From Berberis thunbergii (lineage: Eukaryota; Streptophyta; Magnoliopsida; Ranunculales; Berberidaceae): a DNA stretch of 64,000 nucleotides. Positions within the stretch are counted from its first letter, which is position 1; every line of letters starts with the position of its first letter. Shown piece after piece: positions 11,429-23,529 of this stretch. The translations under genes and the position numbers were made by a program. The notes beneath the pieces are model-generated. The model saw only the letters and a program-made list of their open reading frames with translations, did no database searches and was not told the origin of the DNA. Where the stretch lies: contig QNQO01000810.1 of NCBI GenBank assembly GCA_003290165.1, forward strand, positions 124,001-188,000, read 5' to 3'.

Positions 11429-11483
11429 GCTAGGGTTTAACAATTTCTCTCGCTGACTCAGCACAAATAAGTACCTCTTTATA
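11429..11483 (-). promoter_or_regulatory. Promoter with TATA box and telo-box
   Basis: On the minus strand CTATAAAGAG (TATA box, 11477-11483) is followed about 40 bases downstream by AAACCCTA (telo-box, 11431-11438), then a purine-rich GAAGAAG leader. Telo-boxes near transcription starts are typical of plant genes for translation and RNA-handling proteins, which fits the product. Confidence 0.7.
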
Positions 11484-12506
11484 GCGTGAGTTGTAGACGT
11501 GGTTGCTTGACTCGAATTTCAATATTATTTTAGTAGAAAATTACTTTTAATATTTGTTTGTTTTATAAAAATAACCATTTATTAATTTGTGCTTTCTAAA
11601 AAAACTTAATTTTATACTTTTATAATTAATAAATATTTTTTATTAATAATATTATTCTTTTTTACCCTTAACTCCTCTCACCTCATGCTGCTGGTAGGTA
11701 TCGATATTAATGACTCTAATTATGAGCAACCAATTATAATTTTTTTATAAATTTTCATTTACCGACAAGTTAATCAAATTATTATGATAAGTTTTGATGA
11801 ATTTTTCATAATATAGTTAATGATGATTAGAAATTTGGTTTTAATTATTTACTAAAATCAATTTGATTAACTTGTCATAAATTTGATTAGAAAATTTTAC
11901 AAGTACCCGTGCATTAACTTTCTTAATGATGATTAGAAATTTTCTAATTTTACAAGTATCCGTGCATTAATTTTCTTAATGATGATTAGAAATTTGGTTT
12001 TATTTGTAATTGTTTCTTATTCCATAATGCAGTTAATAAAATCAATTTTTTCACTATCGAAATTTAATTTCCTATTCTTCAATGCATTGATACCTGTAAA
12101 ATAATATATTTTATTCTCTGTCACTATTTAGTCAGAGAATAGCTTCTCACTCATTAATTGAAACAAAAAAAATGTGTCCTTCAAACTTAGATATATCTTC
12201 ACAACCAGTCAAATCAAACACATTGAGAATGACAAAACATTCAAGACAAAAAAAAATGTTAACATGAAAATATTAATGTAGTTATTTGTAGCTAACAAAT
12301 ATAATAAAATAATTGTTTAAACGGCAATTAAAGAACAAGATAACATTAAAAAAAATTAACAATAAAATAATAATGATTAATGGGGTGGGAGGGTTAGGGG
12401 TAAAAAAATAAATTTAGAATCATTAATAAGAGAGTCATCGTTGATCACAAAAGTATAAAATTAGGTTTTCTATTTGTTTAGAGTTTACATGGGTTAATGA
12501 AATAGT

Positions 12507-12620
12507 TTTTGTTGGTCATAAAAATATGAAAGTATGCACAAATTAACCATTACATCAACTATGGTATCTAAATTGTCTATTTTGTGAAGAAAAAAAAAAC
12601 TTTAAAAGTCATTTTTCGTT
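12507..12620 (+). repeat. Inverted repeat, left member
   Basis: About 114 bp match the reverse complement of 19062-19177. Shared blocks include TTGTTGGTCATAAAA, GGTATCTAAATTGTC and TTAAAAGTCATTTT. The two face each other across 6.4 kb holding LINE and CACTA material, so they could be ends of one large element or two unrelated copies. Confidence 0.75.
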
Positions 12621-12639
12621 ATTTTAGTGTCAGTGGTTT

Positions 12640-12870
12640 GTTACACGAGTGATTCTTATGTAATATAGTAACTCTAGGGAGCTTGGGTCTCATAGTACAA
12701 GTTGTATGAGACTTTTTATTTAGTACAAGAATTTAAATGCATGACTTATATTGTTAAATTCAATATCACAATCGAAATTTTTATGTTTTTTCTACACAAA
12801 ACAAAAATTTTCTTAAAATCGGTGGACCAAAATCAACTCGAAAAAACAAAATCACAATCCATGATCCACA
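12640..12870 (+). repeat. Dispersed non-coding repeat, copy 1
   Basis: It shares an ordered set of blocks with 51935-52150: AGTGATTCTTATG, TACTTTTTAT-like, ACGTTTTTTCTACACA and ACGAAATCACAATC-like. No coding capacity or termini are apparent, and the class is unknown. Confidence 0.65.
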
Positions 12871-13029
12871 CTCGCCGTGTATAAACTATAGGATTTGGGC
12901 TACAATTAAATTTAAAAAATAAATTAAATAGACCCAATTCTAAGAAGATAAAACTTGGGGACAAGTTTTTATGTTTTAACCATAGTAGGACAGGTCTTTG
13001 ATAACGGTTGGTTTGATCACCCAACCTAA

Positions 13030-13570
13030 CAGAGGGGATGAAATCATGGTGGAACAACTCAGTGATCTCTGGTCACCTTGGCTACTGTTTATGGTGAAAA
13101 CTAAAGGCGATCAGATGCAACCTTAAAAGTTGGAGGACTAAAGTTTGAAGTAAGACCAATTTATGCATTCAAAGTATTTATGCTTTGATTGCTAAAATTG
13201 ATGTTGAGGAATATATCAAAGACTTGACTGCTAAAGAGATGTCTCGGAGAATGCAGCTACATCGGGAGTGGACAAAGTTAACCAAGAGATAATAACAGTT
13301 TTGGAGGATCAGGTCTGGAGTCAACTAGGCTTGTCATATGGATCATGGGTCCATATTCTTTCATAACTTGGCCAACAGACACAAATTGTTTAACTCTATT
13401 GAAGCTCTTAACATGAATCATGAGATGGTAATAGATAAAGTCAGTATCAGAGAAATCATGGTCTCTCACTTCAAGGAGTTGTTCAGCGAAAAGGAATAAT
13501 GGCGATCTTTTTCTTAGGGATTACTTTTCAGTCAATCTTCCAGTCGGTGGCTACCTCCTTAGTAGATCAC
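13030..13570 (+). pseudogene. LINE ORF2 remnant, part before the CACTA insertion
   Basis: Translated in shifting frames it gives the plant LINE (L1) linker between endonuclease and reverse transcriptase: a tryptophan-rich W-W-N-N start, KLKAIRCNLKSW, and FFHNLANRHKLFNSIEAL followed by HFKELFSEKE. The FFH(x)LAN block is a hallmark of this family. Several frame breaks and stops make it inactive. It continues at 15966 beyond the CACTA element. Confidence 0.85.
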
Positions 13571-13573
13571 ATT

Positions 13574-15965
13574 CACTACAAGAAATATATATTTTACCAA
13601 CAAAATTATTGCTACGAAAATTGATTTCCTTGTTAATATTGTACCATTATCGACGAATACAAAATTTCGAAAAAGCCATAAACTTGTTACTGTTTTCCAA
13701 CAAAATATATTTTATAGAAAACATTCCTTGTTAAATAGGTGGCTGAAAACACTCCCTCCAAACCAATTTCTCGCCAAATTGATTTAACAACGAAGTTATT
13801 TTTATGGCCACAAAATACTTGTTCCTTGATAATTATGACATCATCTAGAATAAAACATTTTGTTGCTAAAGAATACTATTTTTAACACCAAATCACTTTC
13901 CTTGTTAACAAATATTAAATCTTATTCACTTATCTTTACTAAGGAAATTTGTTTTCCTAGACAATAATCACATTATTAGTAATGATTCAGTTCATTGATA
14001 ATGATTGATAATTTTTTCATTAGGTTTTTCTTGTTAAAGCTCATTTATTAATTTATAGCAATAAAGTAATATTTCGTTGAGAATTGTCACACTATTGGCA
14101 ACGTTTTTTATTTTGTCAGAAACAATATCTTTTTAATGAAATATTTGTAGTTATGAAATAAGATTTTGTTGGTAATTATAACCTTGTTCGTAACAAATTA
14201 TTTTATAGGTAAAAGCTGATAATTATTTTCACGAAAATTTGTTTCTCATTAAAGCTCACTATTATTTTATAGCGACAAGTCATTATTCTGTTGGAAATTG
14301 GTATACTCACTACAAAAATGCTTTATTTACTAACAAATTTTATTTTCCTTGTTAATATGTTACTATTTCTAACAAAAATAAATTTATTTGAAAAAACCAT
14401 AGAGTTGTCACTTTTTGTAACAAAATTTATTTTGTTGGCAACTTTTATTTGTAAAGAGGTGGCGAAAAATATTCATTTTAAAACCAATTTCCTTCCAACA
14501 TTATTTAGCAATAAAATATTTATATTTCAACGAAATTTTAGTTTGTTAGTTATAATAACGTTATTTACAATAAATTATTTCATTGCTAATAAATATTAAT
14601 ATTATTGACAAACATTTCCTTAGTAAATGCATCATAACACTTGTTTGTGTCTCTTAAACAATGAAACTAAATTTTCTCTAGTTAATTACCATGTTATTGC
14701 ATCGATTTATTTGGTTACTTATAATAAAAAAATTCATAAAATTTATTTATATTTAGAGCTCCTAGCCTCTATATAGTGGAAATTATCAATTCGTTGAAAT
14801 TTTTTATTAGTAGCATTTATATTATTTCATCTGAAAAATCAAATAAAATTTATTTAACGATACAACATTATTTTACTATTAATTATAATACTAATGGTAA
14901 CAATTTATTTTGTTACTAAATATTGATAAAATTTTCATGAACTTTTTTCTTATTAAGGCTCATTTTCTTATTTACAACAATTTAATTTTATTTCATTGGG
15001 GATATAACCAATTTAAATAACATACAACATTGAAATATTATTACTATTTTGTTGCTAATTATAATGGTGTAATTGTGAATTTTTTTCACTGCTAAAAGTC
15101 GTAGATATTTAACATAAATCTTATAATCGTGAAAATATTTAGTTCTAATTTGTAGTGACAAAATATTATATATTGGTCTCTATTATATATGTAGCAATGA
15201 TTTTTTTATTGCAAAAAATGAGTAATTTGATTTAATAAGCTATAAAGTTGTTTCACACAACACAATTATTCAAATAGCTCAATTGGTAAATATTGCAACA
15301 GATTTTACTATAGGTCAGGAGTTCCATTCTCGTTGAGCCTAAAAATAAATATATTATATATGGAATTTCATAGTGGGGTCTTATCAAATAAATATATTAT
15401 ATATGAAATTCCATAGTGGGATCTTATCATCAAGAGTGGTGTCCCTGGTGTTCTTAGAGATTGGGACCTAGATTAGCTCGTTTAAAAGCCGAGAATGATC
15501 GTTTTAATATATAAATTTTGATTGAAAATAGTTTTCTTGGTAATTGTTAACACTACCTATGACAACTTTCATTGATATACATTCATTTTACAAATGAAAA
15601 AGTTCTTTAATAAATATAGTTACATTTTGCCACGACAATTTTCTTTGAAGATTCTAAGTTTTTTCGAAGAAAAAATTCATAGGTAAAACAAAAGTTTTAT
15701 TGCAACAAAACAATTTGTTGGTAAAAGTATTTGATTTTTACCAACGAATTTTCTTGGTAGTTGTCAGTATTATCAACGCCTTGTTTCCTTGACTTATCAA
15801 TTGTTTTACCAACAAAAATATAATTCATTGGTAAAAACCTTTAGCTACGGGGATGCCACCACGAACCCAATAACGAATTTTTTCCTTGTTAAAAGTTTTT
15901 TCCAACAAAATTTTGATTTTTGTTAATGAAAATTTTTCTTGAAAAATGCCTTAATTGTTGTAGTG
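13574..15965 (+). mobile_element. Non-autonomous CACTA (En/Spm-type) element in a LINE
   Basis: It begins CACTACAAGAAA and ends TTGTTGTAGTG, the inverted CACTA terminus, 2392 bp in all. The interior is AT-rich with dozens of degenerate subterminal motifs (ACCAACAAAAT, TTTCCTTGTTAA and complements) and no transposase. A second CACTACAAAAATG start at 14308 is followed by the same motif order as the first, suggesting an internal duplication or nested copy. A 47-bp tandem duplication lies at about 15338-15428. Flanking trinucleotides are ATT and TTT, so the expected 3-bp duplication is imperfect. Confidence 0.88.
15270..15345 (+). mobile_element. Possible tRNA-derived SINE fragment inside the CACTA element
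   Basis: TAGCTCAATTGGTAA resembles an A box of tRNA-derived SINEs, and a degenerate B-box-like GGAGTTCCATTCTC follows about 40 bases on. The 3' part cannot be defined. Low certainty. Confidence 0.35.
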
Positions 15966-18023
15966 TTTTTAGAAATGAAAATTAGATGAGCAATGCAATA
16001 GCTCAAATCAGAAGTTTATCCAGATCTTGATGGTTTCTAAATGGAGTTCTATTTGAAAATGTGGGTGGTAATCAAAGTTGATTTTCTTAAAGTTATTGAT
16101 GATTTTAATACTAAGAACTTTTTGGATTGGCGGTTGAACACTACTATCATCTCGCTTATTTTTAAATGTGTTGGAGTGCGGATAGTCAAAGACTTCAGAC
16201 CTATCAGTATTTTAAACGGGGTTTATAAGATCATTGCCAAAGTGTTGGCTGATAGATTGAAAAATGTTATTCATTCGGTCATTTTTCCATTGCAAACTTT
16301 GCAAAGTGCAACAGTGGAAGGCAAGTGGTTGATAGCCCTTTGATCGCCAATGAAATTATTGATTCTAGAAGAAGGAAAAAAAAGTTTCAAGGCTCGTTAA
16401 CAAATTAGATATTTATAAATCCTTTGACAATGTTTATTGGAGATATTTGGATTTGGTAATGACTCGCATGGGGTTTGACTCCAAATTGATCCATTGGCTT
16501 CAAACGTGCAGATCTACAGCCAATTTATCTATGAAGATCAACAGACATCTGCAATGGGTCAACTTCCAGTTAATTATTTAGGCATGTTTTTGGGTGTCAG
16601 ATTTAAAAGTAAAGTTGTGTGGGATGAGTCAATCGAAATGATGAAATTGAGATTAACTTATTGGAAGTGCAAATTCCTCTTGAAAGCAGGCAAACTAACA
16701 CTTGTCCAATCAACTTTAGCTTTTTATCCCTGTGTTCCTTCTGTCTTTTATCAATGTTCATTCTTCGTGGTAGCCAATATGGAACATATCATGCGCAATT
16801 TCCTTTGGGGTTCCACACAAACCTCCAAAAAAATACATATTGTGGGTTGGGAGAAAATTTGTTGTCCAAAAACTCGAGATGGTCCAGGCATTTGCCAAAT
16901 GAGTACTTTCAATTTAACATTATTTTCCAAGTGGCTTTGGCGATTTGCAAAAGATGGTACTTTACGGAGGTCGCTCATCATTGGTAAATATGGGCGAAAT
17001 AGATGAGATATGAGCTTGGGATACCAAAAGCAAGTACACTCCCTATGGGTGCTCTATGTGGAAGTTTTCTCTCGGTGTGCCAGTATTTTCTACCCTCACA
17101 CCTTGTTTCACTGTGGCAATGTCAATCTCATCTCCTTCTAGCATGATTCTTGGTGTAACAACCAACCTCTGAAGGATCTGTTTCCAATGTTGTTTTTCAT
17201 TAGCAAACAAAAAAATGGGAGAGTTAGTACCTTTTGGTCCATTGAAGATTCCTGAGATCTTTCTTTTCGGAGATCCCTGAATGATAGGGAGCTAGAGGAG
17301 GCCGCCAGTTTAATGCACCTGTTGAATAGTCAGATGCTCTCAGAGGGATTTGATAGTTTAGTGTGGAAGGGAAAAGGTGTGGATTTCTCAGTGAAATAAT
17401 TTTTGGATACACTGGCTGCAGCTCATTATGAGACCCACTTCAACTCCTTCATTTCCTCTCACATGAATCTTGTTTGGGTGAAAATATTCACCCTCAGATT
17501 AAATTTTTTGTTGACCAGTATTGCATGAGAGGATCCTGACTAAAGACTGGTTAAAGAATAGAAGAATCCTCACAGGAAGCCTTTGTGTGTTTTGTAATGA
17601 GAATGACGAGACTCTGAATCACTTGATGCTTCATTGCAGATTTTCCAAATCCATTTGGAACAATTTATTGTCAGAATTTGGTATGAGTTTGATGTTTCAA
17701 GGTTCCCTTTTGGATTGGTTAAGTTGGTGGTCCCAAGCTAATCCGTCCTGGTGCACGCAGTGGTTATGGCGTAGGGTTCCTTATATGCTCAAGTGGTGTG
17801 TGTGGAAAGAGAGAAATATGAGGGTTTTTTAAGGGCTTAACAAATCGGGACACTATTTCTTTATCGAGATTAGGGAATTGTTCTAGAAGATGGGTTCGGC
17901 TTATAATCTCTTCATAGACTTGTTTTTTGACACCCTCATAGTGTATTGGCATTCATTGATATAGAAATGGTTGTATTTTATTTCTCTTCTTATCTTCAAT
18001 AAAAATGTTCGCGTTTGGAAAAA
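15966..18023 (+). pseudogene. LINE ORF2 remnant, part after the CACTA insertion
   Basis: The sequence resumes with MEFYLKMW (LINE reverse transcriptase, after PGPDGF in family members). It then shows KDFRPISILNGVYKIIAKVLADRLK (16190-16270, split by family-typical motifs), a deleted palm region, the thumb part LPVNYLGMFLG with LTLVQSTLAFYP (16550-16740), and the C-terminal zf-RVT block CVFCNENDETLNHLMLHC with KRN/KERN (17580-17820). The tail carries AATAAA and an A-rich end near 18000-18030. The YxDD-containing section is missing and frames are broken, so it is inactive. Confidence 0.88.
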
Positions 18024-21000
18024 AAGAAAAAGGGAAATGGTCTTAGAAGTGGATTTATAGTTTGAACTAGGATTTTTTTTGTTTTTTACAATATGCATGT
18101 TACTTTTGGATAAGAAAAAAAATTTAGTTTAGTAAAGTTGCTAGAAAAACACTATTATATTTTTTGTAATTTCATTTGTCAGTGTTGAATTGCAAACACA
18201 AACTAAACCTAACTACGTTCACGTTGATTGAAGGTCCAGGCTAGTGTACACATCTAATACCACCACATCCATCAACCATCAAAGAAGCATGTGTATGAAG
18301 AAAAGATAGACGAACTAATCGGCCCATCCATCTTGGTTTAGTTCCACGCCAATGGCAACCATCTTTGCCACTAATCTTCATCACGATTAGCTTTTGTTTT
18401 TACCATAATTTTCATTGTCACAAGATTCGCATGAGGGTCATGAAGCACATGACAAACAATTGTCAATTATACTTGTTTTACTCGAAAAAACACTTGTTGG
18501 CAGACATTTGCATCTCAACCTCAGCCGTCACATGCTCAGTAGAAAAGTCGAGAAACACATGATGGGCATGCTGAGGAAGTTTAGTTATATATTTGTTATA
18601 GTCACATGCTCGGCACGAGGGGAGGGGCATATGCAATTGGCACTTATGTGACATCAAAATGGGGCGACTTGCTCAGCGCGTGGGTGAGTATTTCCGCAAT
18701 CACATACTCGACATGCATGTTGTGGTACACGTGATTGATACACATATGAGGTCAAAAGGGGTGTCATGTGCTCAGAACGTGGCTAAGTATTTCTACCATC
18801 ATGCGCATGACTTCCAGATCACAACCAAATCGAAGATCCAAGTGGTTACCACGAGGAGCTATAAAAACTCGGAACCAAATGATTGTCATTCACTAAATTG
18901 AGTGCTTACTCAAGTGCACCCACAAGAAACTAGATGTGGATATTGCGCACATACGCGTGAGACACTAGCAAGATCCGTCATGCTTTTCTGATGCTTGATC
19001 ACAAAATAAGATGTTTTGTTGAATGATGTAGTCACACGAGGATGTTGAAATGGGTGAGCAAAAAAATACGGAAAATGACTTTTAAGGCATACTTTTTCAC
19101 AAAATAGACAATTTAGATACCGTGGTTGATATAATGGCTATTTTGTTATTATTTTTATACTTTTATGACCAACAATTACTCTTTTATTAATCATTCTAAC
19201 ATAAGTATCACATTATTTTTATTATTTATTAATTTAGTTAATAATAATAATAATAATAATAGGAAACACTTGATTCAACTAAAATTATGACCTTATTAAT
19301 AGGTTTCTACAACCTCACCTTACACATTTTGATGAAAATGTCTTAATTATAGTAATAAGACGGAGACATAGATACCTTAAATTTCAAAATTTCGACTAGT
19401 TCTTTTGTCTTGTAAGTCAAACTCTCCCGTTAATTAGCACCCTACGCTCATCCAACAAATAATATCTTTCACATTAGAGCAAGTTTGAGAACATGTTTAA
19501 TGAATGAAGTAAAATTATCAAAACCAACCTAAGCTTTTAGGGTTTGAAGTTGATAACGATACCAAAAGAGAGTAGTCTCCATAGAAATGAACAATTTTCT
19601 CATGTGCTAGCTGCCACATGATCACTAGAACGTCAATTTATAACCATTAGCTTTGCAATAAATTAAGAAAATATAAAGTGAGGGAGGGAGTGTTTTCTTA
19701 CATTTTACAATAATCAAAGCGCAAAACAAAGTGAGAAATTGTGTTTTTATTAACCATTTCTAAAAGGTTCAGATGCCTCATGTGTGTCCTCCAGATTTTA
19801 CCTACCTAGTTATTATACTATACAAATGTCAATGCGAACCAATTTCACACTAAAAATAAAGAAACAACATCGAAGAAATCGTCGGGTTTCGTCCCACGAG
19901 ATAAAACATTTGAGATCCCTTTGAGAACTACATCAAACGTAATGATTGTTAATCAAAATTATAAATCTAGAACAAGAAATCTCACAAGAATTTTAACTCA
20001 AGACCTTTGAAGAAGTTGAACCATGGATTTTAAAACTACTTATTCAACTTCATAAATGAGAAAACAAAACCTAAGATGATTAACGATGAAAAGGTGGAAA
20101 TGAATGAATACCTCACAAGCAATCGATGGCGTAAGGCTCAAAATCTTCGAGCCTTACTTTGAGAGATGGGATTGAACCGTAAATATGGAGCAACGATCAA
20201 ACTTTTCCTCGGGAATGTGATGTTTTTCTCTGAGAACCACCAATGATTTTTTTTTTGTTTGTTTGTGAGGACTACACTTTTTAGGTGTATTAGGTTTATT
20301 AGCGGGAAATGCTTGCTTCCAATAGCCTGTAAAGGAAATCCTTTGCTATTGGCAACTCCAAAAATATATATGGGAAACCCTTGTAAATCTCCTTATTCTT
20401 CGCCGTGATTTGATGTGATACCGCACCCAAAAATGGACCCACTGACACCGCCGCTATTAAAACTTCCATTTTTTTCCCATTTCCCTCTGTCAGGACTAGT
20501 ACCGTTGGTCAGAGAAACCAAGGTCAGAGGCATTTCAAGACTTTCCTAATGGTTTCAAAACTCAATGTTCCCTTTTGAAAATTGCCCAAATGCTTAGCAT
20601 CTATATTATAGGGGGAAGGTTTGAGCTCTTGATTGTGAGGACGTGTTGTCTCCATTGCATAGTCGGGCTAGACTGTACCGCTAGCATTTTTATTATTTTC
20701 TTTGCATTACTTTTCAACTTCAAACTTGTATTTCCATCGATCGATAGCATCGAATTAGTTTTGAGCAACGTCCTTCCGAATGTTCCTCCCCATTGTAATC
20801 TATTGAATGTGAATGAGAGCTTTTACTGACTATTGTGCATTGTTATATTGTCTACAGATTGATATTGTGCATTCTCAAGTTAATATTTGTGTCCGTCAAA
20901 GTAACTACTCATAGGCTTACTAGTGAATTGGATAGCTAGTGCCGCACGAATTACTAGTCCGTGACACCCTCCTTTCTCTATCTCCTCAACGTTTCCTTAT

Positions 21001-22219
21001 CAAAAATATAAATAATAAGATAATAAAAAATAGGCATTTCTGCGAAATTGGAACCTAATCTGGCACCCCTAGTTGCAAGACCCTTTTTTAAAGTTGCGAG
21101 ATTGGAACCTAATCTCGCAACTAGAGTTGCAAGATCAGATGGAGAGTACATTGGGAGAAAGACGAGGTCGTGAGGGCAAGCGGGCATCATTGTTGTTGTT
21201 GTTTTTCTTTGGAGAAAAAATTCGAGATGAAAAGAGAAGTGAGGAGGAGAAAAAAAGTAGTTGCGTCATTTACCGTGTAGTAGTGCTATACAAAAAGATG
21301 GGGGGTGAAGGTGTCAAATAGTGGAAGTGGTCGTGTAAAAAGGATTACTTTTTTTTTTTTCAAATAAAATTTGTTACGCTCCATTTGCCATTGAGAAAAG
21401 GGAACATGAAAATACATCATGCTCGAGAACATCCTCAAGTAGGATTTCTTCTTCATCAATTCAACGTCAGGTCAATTTGAGCAATATAAAATTTTGAACA
21501 TTTGAATAAGCTAGACATCATTACATTAATTTTATCCTTTTGCTTTGGTGCACGTGTTATGATCAAAGGTTACGAACATCAGAACAAACAAACTAGTTTT
21601 TTCTGAACTTTTTACAAATTTCGTTTTCCAGTGTGTCTCCTTTATTTTATTTTTTCTTTAATTTTACGTATATTCTTATAACCTACTCTAAATACTCTGG
21701 TAGTTAAGTAAACTATCATAATCTAAAAAAAAAAAAAAAAAAAAATTGCCTCAATTCACCGTAGACCTTGCAAGATCTTAAGAAAATTTGTGGGTACATC
21801 CTCACCCCTTGACATGTACTGGCATGGGAGTTCCTATTGTATTATTTAAATCAAAATATAAACATGTTTTTTTACTAGATAAAGTCAAATATAGGATTTC
21901 GTATGAAGAATTACTTTGATTAATTAAGGTGTATAGTAGCCACACTATGGCTAGTTATATGTTATCTCAAGGAACAAATAAAGAAATTGATAAACCGTTT
22001 TAAAGAGTTTGATGGAATTGATCGTTCATACATAAACAAATCTCTTCTTTTTTTTATGTGAATGAAAACATCATCATATTTGGAGATATTGCATGGTAAG
22101 CTTTTGAGATTTTGCAATATGCTTCATTTACAGCTAGAGTTATCAACCTCATCCTCAACAACAACAATGACATTGATGGAGAAGTGGGGGCAGGAAGTTA
22201 TTCAATAACCTTTGAATCA
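18024..22219. other. Intergenic stretch without a recognised gene
   Basis: It holds two diverged tandem units of about 97 bp (about 18652-18850; ATGGGGCGACTTGCTCAG and related), a (TAA)n run near 19243-19261, the right member of the inverted-repeat pair (19062-19177), a 52-bp direct duplication (21041-21081 and 21094-21135; TTGGAACCTAATCT) and an A run at 21725-21743. Open frames here (18365-18901, 20575-20829) show no known domain. Confidence 0.5.
19062..19177 (-). repeat. Inverted repeat, right member
   Basis: It is the reverse complement of 12507-12620 with scattered substitutions. See that entry for shared blocks. Confidence 0.75.
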
Positions 22220-22228
22220 TTCACAAAG

Positions 22229-22429
22229 AAGCTTTTCTTGCTGTCGAGGTTTTGGGCGGGGAAATGAGCGAGCGAGGGAGGTGGCGGGGTGGGAGCCGTT
22301 CACCTCCTTTGGAATGCGCGCACGAAAAGTCAATACACACATTTTGAGGAAATTGAACGGCTTCCACTCCTCCACCTCATTTCCCTCGCTGGTTTCCTCA
22401 CCCAAAAGCCTCGACATTTAGAATTTCTG
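22229..22429. mobile_element. Foldback element with 9-bp target duplication
   Basis: A 201-bp hairpin with left end AAGCTTTTCTTGCTGTCGAGG and right end CCTCGACATTTAGAATTTCTG. The arms carry TTTTGGGCGGGGAAATGAGC, GAGGTGG and GCCGTTCACCTCC with imperfect complements. TTCACAAAG flanks it at 22220-22228 and 22430-22438 (9 of 9). Confidence 0.9.
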
Positions 22430-22438
22430 TTCACAAAG

Positions 22439-23520
22439 TCAACAGTGGATGAGGATTTAGATCATGTCAACAATTAAATATTCTACGTGTATTATGGTTT
22501 CCATCAATATTCAATGCCAATTGCCAAGTATCAAACCATCTTCATTCTGACACACTGGAGGAGTTTGGGATTAATTGGAGGGTGGTGCATCATTGAACCA
22601 TGCTAGACTTGACTTTTCAAATTTATCCCAATTTACGTTTTGTTATCTAGTTGAAGCTTCCGCGTCTACCCTTTGAGTGGGTACTCATATAACTGCGACC
22701 GACTCCGTGGATGTCCAATATTTTGCTCTTCTCGCTCTTCAGTTACCTTTTACTAGGGTATGAACGTGCTCCACGTGCACGTATATTTGGTATTTTTATT
22801 TTATTGTAAAAATTTAACAATAAATAAAAATTAAATTTTAGGATATCTGACTAAAATTTTCATTTAAAATTATTAATATTTTCAATTTAATTATTGAAAT
22901 TAATTTAAACGGTTAAGAATATTACAGAGTAAAATATTGTAAGATACGTTGTTACTATAGTAAGGGTCTATTTATAATTTATAGATAGTTTAGATGATTC
23001 AACAAATTATGTTAGGGATTTAATTATAATTAAATAATGTTTGAGATGAACTGATTTTGATTGTAAAAAGTATGATATGTAATGGGCAATATGAAAAATC
23101 CATAATTAGAGTTGAAGACATTATATTGTTCATCCAAGGCTTTTGTTGTTATAAATAAATTAGTCCAAATTTCCGTTAGATCATTTCGATCGTCTGACCT
23201 ATAATTAATGTAAACTAAATGATAGTAAAATGCTACCAAACTAGTAAGTCGACAAACAAAGATGAAAGTATAATCCTCTTTGTCAAAAGAAAACACAATA
23301 AACTATAACAATCATTTTCATTATCTTTCTTAAAAAATAAAAGGCTCATTTAGACAGCTCCATCCCAAAAATAAAAATTCAACAATCCAATCATACACTC
23401 TTCCTGAATTAGTACCAATTTAAAGTACACAAATCTAGGTGTGTGTGAGGCTTGGATTTGTATACACTTCTATCATACTTACATTTTCACAAGCCCAAAT
23501 ATAGGTAGGTATTCTTCTCA
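22439..23520. other. AT-rich intergenic stretch, nothing recognised
   Basis: I see no gene, terminal repeat or RNA gene. Open frames are short and AT-driven. Confidence 0.5.
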
Positions 23521-23529
23521 TTTTGTATT

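Larger units (their letters stand above)
11484..13029. other. AT-rich intergenic stretch with repeats
   Basis: No gene is seen. It contains a two-copy direct repeat of about 45 bp (near 11900-11944 and 11952-11997, sharing CGTGCATTAA and AATGATGATTAG), the left member of an inverted-repeat pair (12507-12620) and a dispersed repeat (12640-12870). Confidence 0.6.

Noticed and set aside
18365..18901. Overlapping short frames in three phases
   Set aside because: They coincide with diverged tandem repeats (ATGCTCAG units), which explains the open stretches.
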